From Triplophysa rosa (Eukaryota > Chordata > Actinopteri > Cypriniformes > Nemacheilidae), in assembly GCF_024868665.1 (NCBI RefSeq), contig NC_079907.1, positions 15,929,826-15,993,825 on the forward strand: a DNA stretch of 64,000 nucleotides, written 5' to 3'. A model generated the notes under the pieces. That model searched no databases. It was not told the DNA's origin and worked only from the letters and a program-made list of their open reading frames with translations. The position numbers were made by a program, and so were the translations under genes. This document shows positions 1-11,282 of this stretch, piece by piece (position 1 is the first letter of the stretch; each line of letters starts with the position of its first letter).

Positions 1-229
1 GATAATGATCCGAAATGTCTTCACTCTGCTGAAGGATTTTAACATCGTCCACATTTATACCGTAAGACAGTATTAAATCTAAAGTATGATTACGAAGGTG
101 AGTGGGTCCTGACACATGTTGACTAATGCCCATGGAGATACATGTAGCTACGCCCATGATAGTAGGGAAAATAAATACTATGGGAGTCAATGGGGGATGA
201 AATCTGTATGGTTACTGACATTCTTTAAA
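1..229. other. unannotated flank
   Basis: AT-rich single-copy-looking DNA at the window edge. I see no open frame with family resemblance, no inverted repeat and no RNA gene. Confidence 0.4.
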
Positions 230-340
230 TGATTTCCGTTGTGTTCAGCAGAACAAAGACATTTATACAGGTTTGGAACAATCTGAGGGTGAGTAAATGA
301 TGACAGAATTTTCATTTTTGGGTTAACTATCTCTTTAAAG
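230..340 (+). repeat. MITE family 1, right end only
   Basis: Contains the diagnostic right end of a short non-autonomous DNA element: GGTGAGTAAATGATGACAG, then ATTTTCATTTTTGGGT, then CTTTAA. The same end recurs about nine more times in the window. Only the right part is present here. It abuts the next element at the shared TTTAAA, so the exact boundary is uncertain. Confidence 0.7.
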
Positions 341-924
341 TCCCCGTGAACCGGAAGTTGCGATAATTTTTACTTCCATATTCTGACACATTTCCAAGTG
401 AAACGGAATTTTGAATGAGAAAAGTGGTGGGCGTTGCTTTCGTCTTTCTCTGCGATTTGATTGGATGTATATAAAAACAGCCGTTGCGTTTTGAAATGGA
501 ACTGGCAGCAGACTGACAGTTGAAGGAGAGGAGTTAATGGGTTCTCCGCCCAAGCCGTCTAACATACACTGTAAATTTTGCAGCAGGTTTGCCAGTAACT
601 TACTGTAGATTTAAAGTAAAATTTTGTTTTAAGCATAAACTTACCTAGTTTATATATTTTTCTTTCATAAAACAAGACTAAATATCTTGGGTCACTTTTC
701 TTGTTATATAAATGTATCGCAATTTAAGAAGTTTTAAATATTTTTATAGAAAACAAGAGAAAAATGCTTAGGAAGAATGTCATTTTTTGCAGTGTTGCTG
801 CGCTAGTGCCAATCTCTTCTTGCTCATTTTGAATCTCAAAAGTCAAAGTGTTTTCATTTTGATTAAAGGAATTGAAAACAGTATTAATTGGAAAGTATAT
901 TAAGTAATAATTAAATCTACATTA

Positions 925-1878
925 TACCACGGGGCTGTTGAATGCTTCATTCTGATTGGCTGACGAACGTTCGACGGGTGTGCATTATTTTTCAGTTAAA
1001 CGCACACCTATGAAGTAGTTCCAGATTTGTCGACTAAATTACAGTTCCATATCACTGCGCCCAGTTTAACTTAAATGTAGCCTACTGTCCACCAGTGAAT
1101 ACATACATTATCTAACAACAGACAAAGTGACAGGCAAATTCCATTGTCTGAGAAGAAATAACTATTAATATTTATGGACAGCATGAACATTTGAACAACA
1201 ATGGCGAGAGCACTGTACAGGACTGTTCAGACGAAAAACTAAAGCATGTATCAAAGGTAACGGCAAACTACATGACACAATCAGCGGGTTAAAGATAAAA
1301 CACGAAGCACAAAAATAACAAAAACAACATCTTAAATTCGTCTGTGGAATGGGTAAATGGGACTTAAAACACACAGCAGGAAACTTTCTATGCCACTGCG
1401 AGAACTGCAGCTAGCGCAGAAACCTCCGTGTCACTTTTTTCTCTTAATACTTTTCTTATACGACAGGGGTGTTAAATACGCCGAAAACAAATCAAATATA
1501 GATACTTGTCTTTTCACTCTCAGTGAAGCAAACGCATGTGCATGTGCACTGTCTGTCTTCCTCTCGCTCTCGGAAAACTGTATATGCAGGCTCAAGCAAC
1601 GCCTTCAGATGAGATGCGTAAGAAATTATTCCTACCAGCAAGTGCATTCCGGGACAAATACCATACAAATGTCTTGAGATAAAACATCGTAACAACGTCT
1701 TGTGGTGTTGGAATAATTGATAATAAGCGCAATAATTGATAATAAGCAGGATACTTGACTCTGGTCCTTTCAATTATCGAAAGTTAATGCACACCCGAGG
1801 TGTAACGGCCACTCCGCTTCATGGCCGCATTACCAACTCGGGTGTGCATTAACTTTTGATAATTGAACGGCCCGTCGT
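925..1878. mobile_element. inner foldback element nested in the 335-2127 element
   Basis: The left end near 926 (CACGGGGCTGTTGAAT) is an imperfect inverted match to the right end near 1873 (complement of ACGGGCCGTTCAAT). The right side carries a strong hairpin (1770-1866). The rest is AT-rich with no recognisable protein. Confidence 0.4.
1770..1866. repeat. long hairpin, about 30-bp arms
   Basis: Arms at 1770-1799 and 1837-1866 are inverted copies with one mismatch, around a 37-bp spacer. The core GCACACCCGAG pairs with CTCGGGTGTGC. It marks the inner foldback element; no gene function is implied. Confidence 0.75.
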
Positions 1879-2289
1879 CAATTATTCCTTACGTAAGTTA
1901 CAGGCAAACCTGCTGCAAAAACTACAGGAACGTTTTACAGTGTACGTCATTTAAGATGGATAGTTATTACAGGAAGGAAGTGTATTTTCAGATTTTAACT
2001 AAAGATTATGGGGGCACACAGATTTTAAAAACAGAATCACCCACATTGATAAACTATTTACAATAAACGCTGCAATATTTCATGAAAAAATAGGCATTGT
2101 AATTTTAAATTTCACTGGGACTTTAAGCATAAAAGGCAGTACTAGGTATTTTGTCTAGTGCAGATGTTAATTTTAGGTGGAAACCTGGATTTTACTCTAT
2201 GTGAAGTGGGACAGGTAAAATGTCTTTATGTCTAGACATAAGTTTGGCTGAAATGTTTTTGTTGCAATTTAGACCCCATCAACTAAATT

Positions 2290-2872
2290 GTGGATTGTTT
2301 GACCTTTAAGGCTTATTATTGTCAAATTTACACATTTAAACAATTAAGGAAAATCAGGCAGTTCCTGTCGGAGCATGCCTCTCAGCTGCTAGTCCAAGCT
2401 CTGGTCATATCAAGACTGGACTACTGCAGTTCTCTACTGGCCGGCCTTCCAACCAATGCAGTCAAGCCCTTGCAAATGATCCAGAATGCAGCTGCACGTC
2501 TAGTTTTCAATCAGCCTAAAAGAACCCATGTAACACCCCTCCTGATTTCACTTCACTGGCTGCCAGTTGCCACCCGCATCGAGTTTAAATCGCCGACACT
2601 GGCCTTCAGAACGATAACAGCAAATTCATTCGCCCCTTTACCTTTACTCACTGCTCCAGGTCTACATCCCCTCCCGTCATCTTCTGTCTGAAAATGAGCG
2701 ACGCCTGGTTGTTCCATTACAGCGAGGCACCAAATCGCTTGCAAATACCTTTACTCATTCGGTTCCCCTGTGGTGGAATGAACTGCCAGCCTCCACCCAA
2801 ACTGCAGCATCCTTCACAACCTACAAAAAACAGCTCAAAACATACCTGTTCCGCATTTATTTGACTAACCAA
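2290..2872 (+). pseudogene. LINE ORF2 C-terminal remnant
   Basis: About 190 codons of the C-terminal part of an L2-type ORF2. One frame is open from 2290 to 2691. The natural continuation switches frame near 2635 and stops at about 2872. The endonuclease and the RT motifs (including the catalytic YADD-type box) are absent, so it cannot act alone. I infer 5' truncation during target-primed reverse transcription, which is usual for the family. Confidence 0.75.
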
Positions 2873-3066
2873 TAACTATCTATGTCTTGTGTATAAAAAA
2901 CGTATTGTTGTTCATTCTCTCCTTTGCTTACTCCAGCTTTAATCCTCCTATGGCCTTGTAAACTAACGGTACTGTTTAGCGTGTTGACAAAATGTTTATA
3001 TGCTCTGCTACTTGTAAGTCGCTTTGGAGCGTCTGCCAAATGAATACATGCAATGTAAATGTAATA
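2290..3066 (+). mobile_element. L2-type LINE, 5'-truncated 3' end
   Basis: This is the tail of a non-LTR retrotransposon. The translated piece carries SRLDYCSSLLAGLP and QNAAARLVFNQPK followed by LHWLPVATRIEFK, a hallmark of the segment after the reverse transcriptase domain in fish L2-like LINEs. A one-base frame change near 2635 moves the reading to the frame with ENERRLVVPLQRG and WWNELP, which ends near 2872. The 3' tail (AAGTCGCTTTGGAGCGTCTGCC, then TGTAAATGTAA) is typical for L2. The usual RT core is missing, so this is a dead 5'-truncated insertion. Confidence 0.8.
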
Positions 3067-3611
3067 AAAAAAGAAAAAGTTAAAATAGGGATCAAAGAAA
3101 GCTGATTATGATTGATCCTCTTATGTGCATTCAACGTGCTAAATAACTCACAAATAGACCCTTATTGAATCATTTTAGATTTATACTAGACATAACATTT
3201 TAGTTTTATAAAAAAGTCCCAAAATGTACACAATTTAAAGAAAAAGCATAATGCATAATGTAAACAGAACGAGGATATGTGAATCACTTAATTTTGACAA
3301 AAATGTCAGAACCTTATAATTAAGTGACGAATGACCAGGGCCCATGGCACACTTTCAAGGGGACCTCAAAATAACCTTAAATAAAATTAACAAAATTAGC
3401 ATTAATATAATCTTAAACAACTAAAAGTTTAGATATTTCTTAATGTGTAGTTATCTTAAAAACAATACATAATTTTGGCAATATCAGAATATTCTATTTG
3501 GTAGAATTGTGGGGGGGGCTTCAAATAATGTTGTGGATGATGGGGGACCCTTGAAATAAAAAATGTTGAGACCCATTGCTAGGCTAGAGAATGGTAAACT
3601 TGTTTCACAAA
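3067..3611. other. AT-rich stretch, nothing recognised
   Basis: No open frame, inverted repeat or RNA gene is seen. A short G run (GGGGGGG) lies near 3511. Confidence 0.4.
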
Positions 3612-3613
3612 TA

Positions 3614-4833
3614 AACTCCTGAACAAAATCTTAAGACCAGGGGAAGTATTTAGCATTTCTCGCTGGTGGATCGTAACCAGGTTGTAAGTACTGCTTCAAA
3701 ATGACATAACAAGAAACAGGAGCAAGAGACAAAAAACAGAGAGTAGACAATTTATTAACAACTTCATTTAAACCATAAAAAAGTTTAAGACCATAGCCCC
3801 CCAAAAAAACCCACAACAGAACTAAAAGTGTCAAAAATGGACTCAGTAGTGAGTAGCCCCACCGTTCTCGTTGATCACTTCAAACACTTGTTTCGGCATG
3901 CTTGATGAGACTGTTTCCAGGAGGCTGGTGGGAACGTTGCACCATGTGGTGAAGATGGCTTCACGAAGGGCATCCACGTTCTGGAACTGACATCCGTTTT
4001 CGTAAACATCCCTTGCCATCCATCCCCAAATGTTCTCAATGGGATTTAGATCAAGGGAACATGCAGGATGGTCCAAAAGAGTGACATTATTCTCCAGGAA
4101 AGAAGTCCTTTGTCAGGCGGGCATTGTGAACTGCAGCATTGTCCTGTTGAAAGACCCAGTCATTACCGCACAGACAAGGGCCCTCAGTCAAGAGGGATGC
4201 CCGCTGCAACATGTCCACATAACCAGCCGCTGTTTGACGCCCCTGCAAAACCTGAAGCTCCATTTTCCCATTGAAGGAAAAAGCACCCCAGATCATGATG
4301 AAGCCTCCTACACTGTGCCACGTAGAAAACATCTCCAGTGGGATCTCCTTGTCATGCCAGTAATGTTGGAAGCCATCAGGACCGTCCAGGTTAAATTTTT
4401 TCTCATCAGAGAATAAAACTTTATTCCACCTTTCAATGTCCCATGTTTGGTGCTCCCTTGCAAATTCCAAATGGGCAAGTTTGTGGCGTGGAAGGAGACG
4501 TGTCTTTTGAAGACGTTTTTTGTTCTTGAAGTCCTTCTCTCACAGATGCTGTCTTATGGTTATTGGGCTGCAATCAGCATCAGTAAGGGCCTTAATTTGG
4601 GTTGAGGATCAGCCTCGCAGATTTCAACTTTTTAAGGCTATGGTCTTAAGATAATGAACAGCCTGTTTGAGATTAATTTTCAACAAATTGCCTACTCTCA
4701 GTTCTATGTCTCTTGCACCTGTTTCTTGTTTAGTCATTTTGAAGCAGTACTTACGACCTGGTTATGATCCACCACCGAGAAATGCAAAATACTTGTAATG
4801 TTTCCCCCGGTTTTAAGATTTTGTTCAGGAGTG
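3614..4833 (-). mobile_element. Tc1-like DNA transposon, internally deleted
   Basis: The two ends are inverted copies starting ACTCCTGAACAAAATCTTAA (left) and its complement (right), flanked by TA on both sides (3612-3613 and 4834-4835), the Tc1/mariner target duplication. The inverted repeats extend about 200 bp on each side (3614-3810, 4630-4833). The transposase reads on the minus strand. At about 1.22 kb the copy is shorter than the usual 1.6 kb. The missing part corresponds to the first DNA-binding helix-turn-helix, with the first recognisable residues being TDADCSPITIRQHL near 4590. Confidence 0.9.
3843..4620 (-). pseudogene. Tc1-like transposase, truncated and frameshifted
   Basis: Cut-and-paste transposase of the DDE family. 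Visible parts in order: a remnant of the second helix-turn-helix (TIRQHL), the catalytic domain start ([15 protein letters not shown], then LFSDEKKF with the first D), the second D in [11 protein letters not shown], and the E in LDLNPIENIWG. The open frame from 4470 stops at 4087; the rest continues in another frame from about 4076 to 3843, so a single-base frame change lies near 4095 between the second D and the E. A stop also interrupts the segment upstream of 4470. All three catalytic residues survive but not in one frame, and the N-terminal binding domain is incomplete. Confidence 0.88.
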
Positions 4834-4835
4834 TA

Positions 4836-5949
4836 CATTGTTCACAGTATTTTACACTTTACTGTAAGTGTTACTAACATTATAAGTATAAATATCAAAG
4901 GAAAACTGTATGATATCTGTTATATCAATCGCAACAGAATTACAAACATGATTGTTTCCCAGATCTTTTTTTCATTTATGTTGTTAAAATGAAGGTCAGC
5001 TGACCCTTACCATGTCTGAGCTTAAAGAGCTGTTTTGTTTTTAACCATTTGGCATCGTGAGGTCCATAGCAGTGACCCACAACACCACCAAGAAATCCCC
5101 TCTTCTTTCTCCATATCTGTTTTGCATATCTCACATTCCCCAATTTCTTACTTTCTTGTTAACTCCAAACTGCATAAAAATCCCCAGTGACATCTTCCTT
5201 TAGCTTCAATGTGAGCAAAGGGTTGAAAACCTGACGTTACAGATGAACAAATAATGGCTGTTAACTGAAGGCTTTGGCTGAACATTAGAGACAATTCACA
5301 GTTGTCTTCTCGTTCATCCTAAATAAGTAAAACCGGACCGTATCTGTTCGTTATCCATGTCCACATGGTGTGCCAAGCATAACGTACAGCCTTTTCCATA
5401 AGACACAGATTGTATATATCTATATTTCAAATGGACATATGTGTTTGTCACAAATAAAATTTAGAAGCAACCCACAGATGAAACAGAAGAAGGGTAAAAA
5501 AACGTTTTGATTATAAAAACATGCCCCTTTCCACGGATCATAAAGAGCTTGACAGTAATCTAAACACATATACACAGTGTACAATATTTAGTTTTGTTGT
5601 CCAGAGAGGAAAACCATTCCTCGGGAGTGGTTTATAGTAAGAGAATACAGGATAAACAGGTGGAACATTCCAATGTGCTGGAGACAGCGAGCGCCTTTGG
5701 ATTTGTCAGGTAGCTGAACTAGATTCAGCAGAAACATGATTTAGTGGTTCGGAGGGCTTTGGATTCACATGAAGCTTTTGTTTGAAGATTCATAGCGAAG
5801 GGGGTCGAAACAGCCGTGTATCACATCTCATGTTCGACTGTTCATAAAATCTGTGCTGTGTAATGAAAGGTCAAAGAGCAGAACCCCATCGTAATGGGTC
5901 ATGTAGAAATCTTAGCCCTGCCTCCAAAAGGTTATTGAAAGCTGTGGGT
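4836..5949. other. unique AT-rich DNA
   Basis: Nothing recognised. It may be downstream or 3' untranslated sequence of the coding-like minus-strand segments at 5.95-6.7 kb, but no clear poly(A) arrangement decides this. Confidence 0.3.
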
Positions 5950-5967
5950 TACCGTTGACGTACAGTA

Positions 5968-6182
5968 TTATGGAACACCATCAAAAACAAAGTGCAGCTG
6001 TTCATCAGTGAGTTCTTGGGGAGAATAATGCACTTCAGGTGGTTGGAAAAAGCTACAGGCGTGTCTAAGATCCATGGGAAAGAGGTTGACAGGAGGAAGA
6101 AGATAAAGTCGGTGCTGTACCTCAGCATAAAGCGCTGACTGGACGTCAAGCCATAAATCCACAAAAAAGGTGTATTTTACTG
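5968..6182 (-). CDS. candidate terminal exon of an unidentified host gene
   Basis: The minus strand encodes about 68 residues with normal protein-like composition (KYTFFVDLWLDVQ, then LLPPVNLFPMDLRHAC, then SPQELTDEQLHFVFDG) ending in a stop at 5968. A possible acceptor (TTGCAG on the minus strand) lies just upstream near 6183. The frame is open further upstream to 6453, but that part looks non-coding. I do not recognise the family. With the segment at 6560-6690 it could form the 3' end of a minus-strand gene. Alternatives are a pseudogene or a chance open frame. Confidence 0.35.
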
Positions 6183-6559
6183 CAACACATAAGATGGAGT
6201 GGGGAAAAAGAGATGCTGAGATGATTTGACAGATGCTTGTCGAAAGTAACTTGGTGAATTCCTTGGGAATCAAACCCATGACCTTGGTTTTATTTGTGCA
6301 TTTCTCAACCTGCTGAGCTTTATAAAAATCATTTAAAAAGGCAACAGTTTGCACATTTTTAAAATAAAAAAACTCACTTGAATGGCCCAGAATGTCGTAA
6401 TCCACCACATCAAATATTAGATTGAGATATTTTATCTTGGGTTGTGAGAACAATGAGATGATAACTAACCCTCAGACATAAATTGTCATTTTTGCAATAA
6501 GCTTTGTTTATGCTTGCGTAGATATGTAAGCCATCTTCTTTGGAATCATTTTTCAACAC

Positions 6560-6690
6560 TCAGCCAGATCTCTTCGCTGAAGAAGTCCAAAGCATTGTAT
6601 AAAGCACAGTCTGGGTCTTTATGTCTTTTTTCATACTCTGGCCCCAGCATTGTTAGGATTGCTTTTATCATATCTTTTGTGGCTATCTAC
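6560..6690 (-). CDS. candidate internal exon of an unidentified host gene
   Basis: Reading the minus strand gives about 43 codons of convincing protein-like sequence: TKDMIKAILTMLGPEYE, then DPDCALYNALDFFSEE, then IWLSVEK and a stop. Composition and lack of repeats favour real coding origin. Splice signals are weak: a possible AG acceptor lies near 6695, but there is no polypyrimidine tract and no strong donor before the stop. It may be a last exon, a decayed exon, or joined to the 5968-6182 segment by a non-obvious donor. Family unknown. Confidence 0.35.
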
Positions 6691-6737
6691 ATCCATTTTT
6701 TATTCTGATCTTCCATAAAAACATAAATAATCGAGTC

Positions 6738-6767
6738 GGCGAGGCACGCTTTTAAAGCGTGCTCGCC
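6738..6767. repeat. 30-bp near-perfect palindrome
   Basis: GGCGAGGCACGCTTT is followed directly by AAAGCGTGCTCGCC, inverted copies with a single extra G. It is GC-rich in AT-rich surroundings. Function unknown; it could be a transposon-end relic. Confidence 0.6.
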
Positions 6768-8756
6768 CATTAAAAGAAGATTTGGCATAAAATCTGTCAA
6801 TTTCCACATTTTATCTGGTCTCTCTTGTAGACTTCTATGTATCTGGGCAAGACCTGCCCACCCAAGTTGCCTTGCAAGCTATGACAATCTAGGACTCTTG
6901 TCTCGCCAGCATATCTCGAGTGACCTCAAAGTAAATACACTCCCTTTCTAGGGAAGCATGGAAACTTATTATTACACAAGATGACTGGACCATTCACTTC
7001 TTATGAGCTTGATTTTAGATTTCACGTAAAGAACATAACAGCGAGTTACTAAGTAATTAAGAATACTGAATATAAACTGCATTAAGGTTGGTGTCATGCA
7101 GATGGCATTAAGATTTATTTTCTGGGTAAGGCCCTTTTCCCCCCTTTCACATCAAAAGTCAAGGACCCCAGACAATATTCCTGGTTTTGTTCCTGATTAT
7201 GGAACAGAAACATCGGCAACTGTTTCATCTGATGTTTATGTTTAGTTGTTGTTTCATTAAACGTCATCTCTGAAATACCCCAGATGCCACATTTTGTTAA
7301 TTTAATGTTTTCCTTTTACTGAAGCATCTGGTATGTTTATCAGGTTTAGTATGTTTTATCCATATCACTGTAACTTTCCTGTAACATCTCTAATGGTTGA
7401 ATCGTTTAGTTCACAATCTGTCGCATGTCACTGTTTGTTTAAGCTCTTCATTCTCAGACAGCCTTGTAAACATTTCTTGGTTATTATCTTTGTTCTTGTT
7501 TTGACTTTTCCTATTTATTTTTATGCATCTTTACACTGGCAAAATCTGCGAGATTTAAAGTTCAGTGCCATATATATACTACCATATCCCATAGGGCAGT
7601 AGTGCTTATACAAACTGATATTTACACGTTCTTTGAAACTTTTTCTTCACGCTATTAAATTCTTACAGACAGTTTGAAAATGTTCCCATGACAAAATCAT
7701 TCCAGCAGCCGGGGCGCGTCTGGTCAACCCTTTATTTTAAACCCAAAACTCATGGGAAAGCTATTTCTGAACTTGCTCAGAAAACAGTGCCAGTTGTTTA
7801 TTAACAGGTGCAAAGTCACAATGAACCAAGAATAGCTTTTGAAAAGTAAACAAACACATTTATAAATGTTATAAACGTTTTGAGAGATACTATCAAACTT
7901 TATGTTTTGGTTGTTGGTTAATAAGTATTGGCTAAGGCTTTGATGTTTTTTTTAAAGCATGCTTGGTTGCTCTGCATGGATAAATATTATTGTGTAAGAC
8001 GATGTTGTGTTTTTGTGCGCTTTAGATCAATGACACCGATTGAATAGGTGCACATACAGTAAATATTTCAGCGTACATGCCTGTGGACTTCAGCTACATT
8101 TTTGTGGTAATTGATTCAAACCAGTCTTGAAATGCTACTTCAGGTCTACGAGTTGTTTGTGTGTAATCGATGTATACACAGCTGTTAGCAAAAATAAAAC
8201 AATCCATGTAATTGTAAGCTGGTTTTCTGAACATTTACAGTATTACATCGCCTCATAAAATACTCAGTGCCACAAGTACAGTAGAGCAGAAAGTGACGCT
8301 TGGAATGAAAGGAATAAATAAAATAGAGAAGGAGGAAGATGTTGTGATGGACTTGGTTATGAGTGGGTAGAGCCTCTGGGAGCTGGGCGACCCATGTGAC
8401 ACTCACTGTCGCTTTTTATTTTTCCCACACACACTGACATGACATGGACTTAATCTCCACCACTGCACTTTCAAAGGAGCGGTTTTGTTTCTAAAGTTAT
8501 GATTTATAGTTCAGGAGAAGGGCAGCGTATTTGCTTATGATGTTACAAGCCATCAATGGCAGGATTACAAGAGTTAGAAAGAACATCACAGCACTTCACT
8601 TTCCCAATAAACTTTACAAAAGTGATGTTTGAAGAGCTTAGTGGCAGCGTTTCATTTTCAAGTGGTTGTTTCAAATAATTTTCAATACCATTCTATAGAA
8701 CTTTTGGACAATGTTGTTGCTTTTAAGCTGTCTACAGTACAGTACCAGTGTTTTCC
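6768..8756. other. unique AT-rich DNA
   Basis: Nothing convincing. Several short frames occur but have no family resemblance or good splice context. Confidence 0.35.
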
Positions 8757-9082
8757 TTTAAGGTGCTGTGTGTCATATTTTGGAGGATCTATTGACAGAA
8801 ATGCAATATAACATAAATAACGATGCCTTCAGATGTGTATAAAAACCTTACATAATGAAGCGTTATGTTTTTATTACCTTTGAATGAGCTATTTCTATCT
8901 ACATACACCGCGGGTCCCCTTACATGGAATTTGCCATGTTGTTTCTACAGTAGCCCTAAAAGGACAAACTGCTCTACAGAGTGTTTCGTAACCACGTTAT
9001 CTCCTTCAGCAAAAAAAGTTGCCGAAGGTCAGCCCCCGTAGTGCTTCAAAAGGGAGAGGTGCAACTTGCACATTGCACCTTA
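8757..9082 (+). repeat. MITE family 2, full copy
   Basis: A short element with ends AAGGTGC and its complement GCACCTT. It contains TTTGGAGGATCTATTGACAG, then CATACACCGCGGGTCCCC, then TTTCTACAGTAGCCCTAAA. The same sequence appears inverted at 46880-47112 and 59735-59966. DIRS copy 1 begins only about 10 bp further on. Confidence 0.7.
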
Positions 9083-9092
9083 AATGTTTAAA

Positions 9093-9304
9093 AACGTCTC
9101 GGTTACGTTTGTAACCTCGGTTCCCTGATGGAGGGAACGAGACGTTGTGTCGAACCGACAGATGGGGTTCGTCCTTGAGAACCAATCACTTCCGACTTCT
9201 TAGAAAAGGCCAATGAAAATTGGCGAATGAAATTTGCATGCCGGACTCCGCCCCCAGATATCCGGGTATAAAAGGGAGACGGCGTGCCTCATTCATTCAC
9301 CTTA
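9093..9304. repeat. DIRS copy 1 left inverted repeat with cap A
   Basis: The outer about 55 bp (cap A, 9093-9147) begins AACGTCTCGGTTACG and has several internal inverted repeats. The inner part is the inverted repeat shared with the right end and includes TTTGCATGCCGGACTCC and a TATAAAAG promoter-like box near 9268. Confidence 0.85.
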
Positions 9305-9367
9305 GTTCTGAGGAGCCTGAGACCTCTCACGACTGCTGCAGTGGACAGCACGTGTTGTGGCAAGAGG

Positions 9368-9470
9368 ACACAACGTCTCGTTCCCTCCATCAGGGAACCG
9401 AGGTTACAAACGTAACCGAGACGTTCCCTTTCTGTCGGTCTCTTGACGTTGTGTCGAACCGACAGATGGG
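9368..9470. repeat. DIRS copy 1 internal complementary region
   Basis: This is the inverted copy of cap A fused to the inverted copy of the right terminal cap B, meeting at CGAGACGTTCCCTTTC. In DIRS elements this region is known as the template for closing a circular replication intermediate. The fused arrangement matches the canonical layout. Confidence 0.85.
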
Positions 9471-10123
9471 GTTCCAATGGAAAACGCCATAACACTGTGC
9501 CCTGTCACAATCTCAACGAAGCGACGGTGACTGGCCTGTGCGTGTCAGCCGTGACGCTACCGCGAAATTGTAACCTACCAGTGGGTAGGTAGGGGGTCCC
9601 AGAGCTTTCTTGAAAGGTGGGAAGGCCCCTACCTTCGGCCTCACAGGCGGCGGCCTTGTTTCTCTAACAGCGAGAAGCCGCCCGGAACCGTAAGGCCACT
9701 GGGTAAGCGCTACTTCCTCAAGCGGGGGATGCGCTACAGAGACCACTTCCTACCACAGGGAGGAGAGACTAGTGGAGATACCAACATGGTCTCACCGATG
9801 GGGGAGAACTCATGGGAAGAAAGTGCGGACTGAAGGAGTTAACCGCGAGGTGGAGGTCCACCTAAGGAGGTCATGGGTTACCAAGGTGGGAACCAGCATG
9901 AGGATACATCAGACGGAACCGCCCTGCTGGGGGGTTGCAACGTCTGGTAGCACTAGGTCCGGTTAGAGCTATGTTGCGAATAACTCAGGTGATACCCGGC
10001 CTAAGGGGCAGGGCTGCTCTGCCCAGCCCGCCCACAGGAGGTGCTTGCTAGTGATGGATGGAGTGCCTGTTCTTCACCCAGTGGGGGAAGAAGGGAGGCT
10101 AGTAGTACGCTGACCCCCTAGGG

Positions 10124-10724
10124 TCAGATTCTGTCATAGGCGTACACCCTACCGGTCGCCGGTCTTGCCTGATGCCCGCAAGACTCGCCGACCGGTTTTA
10201 CGCGAAGGCTGTAGGACCTCGCGAAGGTGATGGGTGTAGCCCAACCCGCAGCTCTGCAGATGTCTGCCAGAGAGGCGCCAGCCAGTGCCCACGAGGAGGC
10301 TGTACTCCGTGTGGAGAGAGCTCTCACCCAGTGGGCGTAGGCGAACTAGGACAGGAACGCCATAGTGACGGCGTCCATGATCCAATGCGCCAAACTCTGT
10401 TTGAGACAGCCCTCCCAGCTGATCTCCAAAACAGACAAAGAGCTGCTCAGAGCTACTGCGGCTCTGCGTGCGGTCCAAGCAGAGGCGCAATGCGCGTACT
10501 GGACACAACACAGATGGGGTTGGGTCTTCCTCCCCGGTGGGGAGCGCCTGTAAGTTCACCACCTGGTGTCTCGGGGGAGTGGTGGGAACTTTGGGCACGT
10601 AGCCGGGCCGGGGTCTCAGGATAGCGTGAGAATAACCGGGCCCGAGTTCTCGGCAATCTGTGGACACGGAGAATGCTTGTAGGTCCGCTACCCTCTTGAG
10701 CATCCTCCTGAGAGCCGTCTTCAT
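10124..10724 (-). pseudogene. DIRS copy 1 tyrosine recombinase, broken
   Basis: Integrase of the phage-lambda/Cre class, which would insert the circular intermediate. Visible pieces: LRPRPGYVPKVPTTP, the LQALP and CPVRALRLCLDR linker, EQLFVCFGDQ, then in another frame STRSTASSWALAGASLADIC and RAAGWATPITFARSYSL, the C-terminal part with the R and the Y. The position expected to hold the conserved H of the HxxR box reads L. The two halves lie in different frames, so at least one frameshift falls near 10310-10400. Confidence 0.82.
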
Positions 10725-11282
10725 CGTGAAGTGAGAAAGAGCGGCATCTCCGAGGGGCTCCAGGCCCGCATCAAGGTCGTAAGAGGGTACGGAGCGTGGG
10801 TGAGGTGGTAGCCTTCCTGCGCCCCTTAGGAACCAAATGATCAGGTTGTGCTGTCCTAGAGACTACCAGCAACTGGGTCGTGATGAGCGGCAACAGCGGC
10901 TACATACACGTTCAGTGTGGAAGGGGAGAGATTATTCTCGAGTCTCTGGAAGGACCGCACCCACTTGATCAAGCAACTCCGCGGGTCTTCTCTTCGAGAA
11001 GAGCACCAGAATGAGAAGAGGCACCACTAGGCGAATCGTCACCTAGTGGCCAGGGCCCTAGCCTGAGTAGTGGTCTTAACCGCCGCAGGGGTTAGGCCAC
11101 TCAGGATCTCCTCGTTCCGTCCAGGGGCCAGACATGGAGGTTCCAGAGGTCTGGCCTGTGATGCCATAACGTGCCCTTCCCCTGGGAAAGCAGGTCCTTT
11201 GTCAGGGGAATCGGCCAGGGGGGAGCTGTCATCAAGAGCATTAGCTCCGAGAACCAAGTCCGGTTGGGCCAGTATGGCGCAA

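Larger units (their letters stand above)
335..2127. mobile_element. nested terminal-inverted-repeat DNA element, non-autonomous
   Basis: The ends are inverted copies: TTAAAGTCCCCGTGAA at 335-350 and the complement of TTAAAGTCCCAGTGAA at 2111-2126. A second inverted pair lies inside: GCAGCAGGTTTGCC near 580 against its complement near 1905. No transposase fragment is recognisable. Short frames inside have no family resemblance. A TTAA-like end would fit a piggyBac-type family, but that is a guess. A second foldback element (about 925-1878) sits inside it. Confidence 0.55.

Noticed and set aside
1357..1773. Overlapping open frames of about 100 codons on both strands
   Set aside because: Low-complexity composition, within a non-coding foldback element, no family resemblance.
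10172..10624. 150-codon plus-strand frame inside DIRS copy 1
   Set aside because: Shadow of the minus-strand recombinase in GC-rich DNA; the minus frame carries the family motifs.
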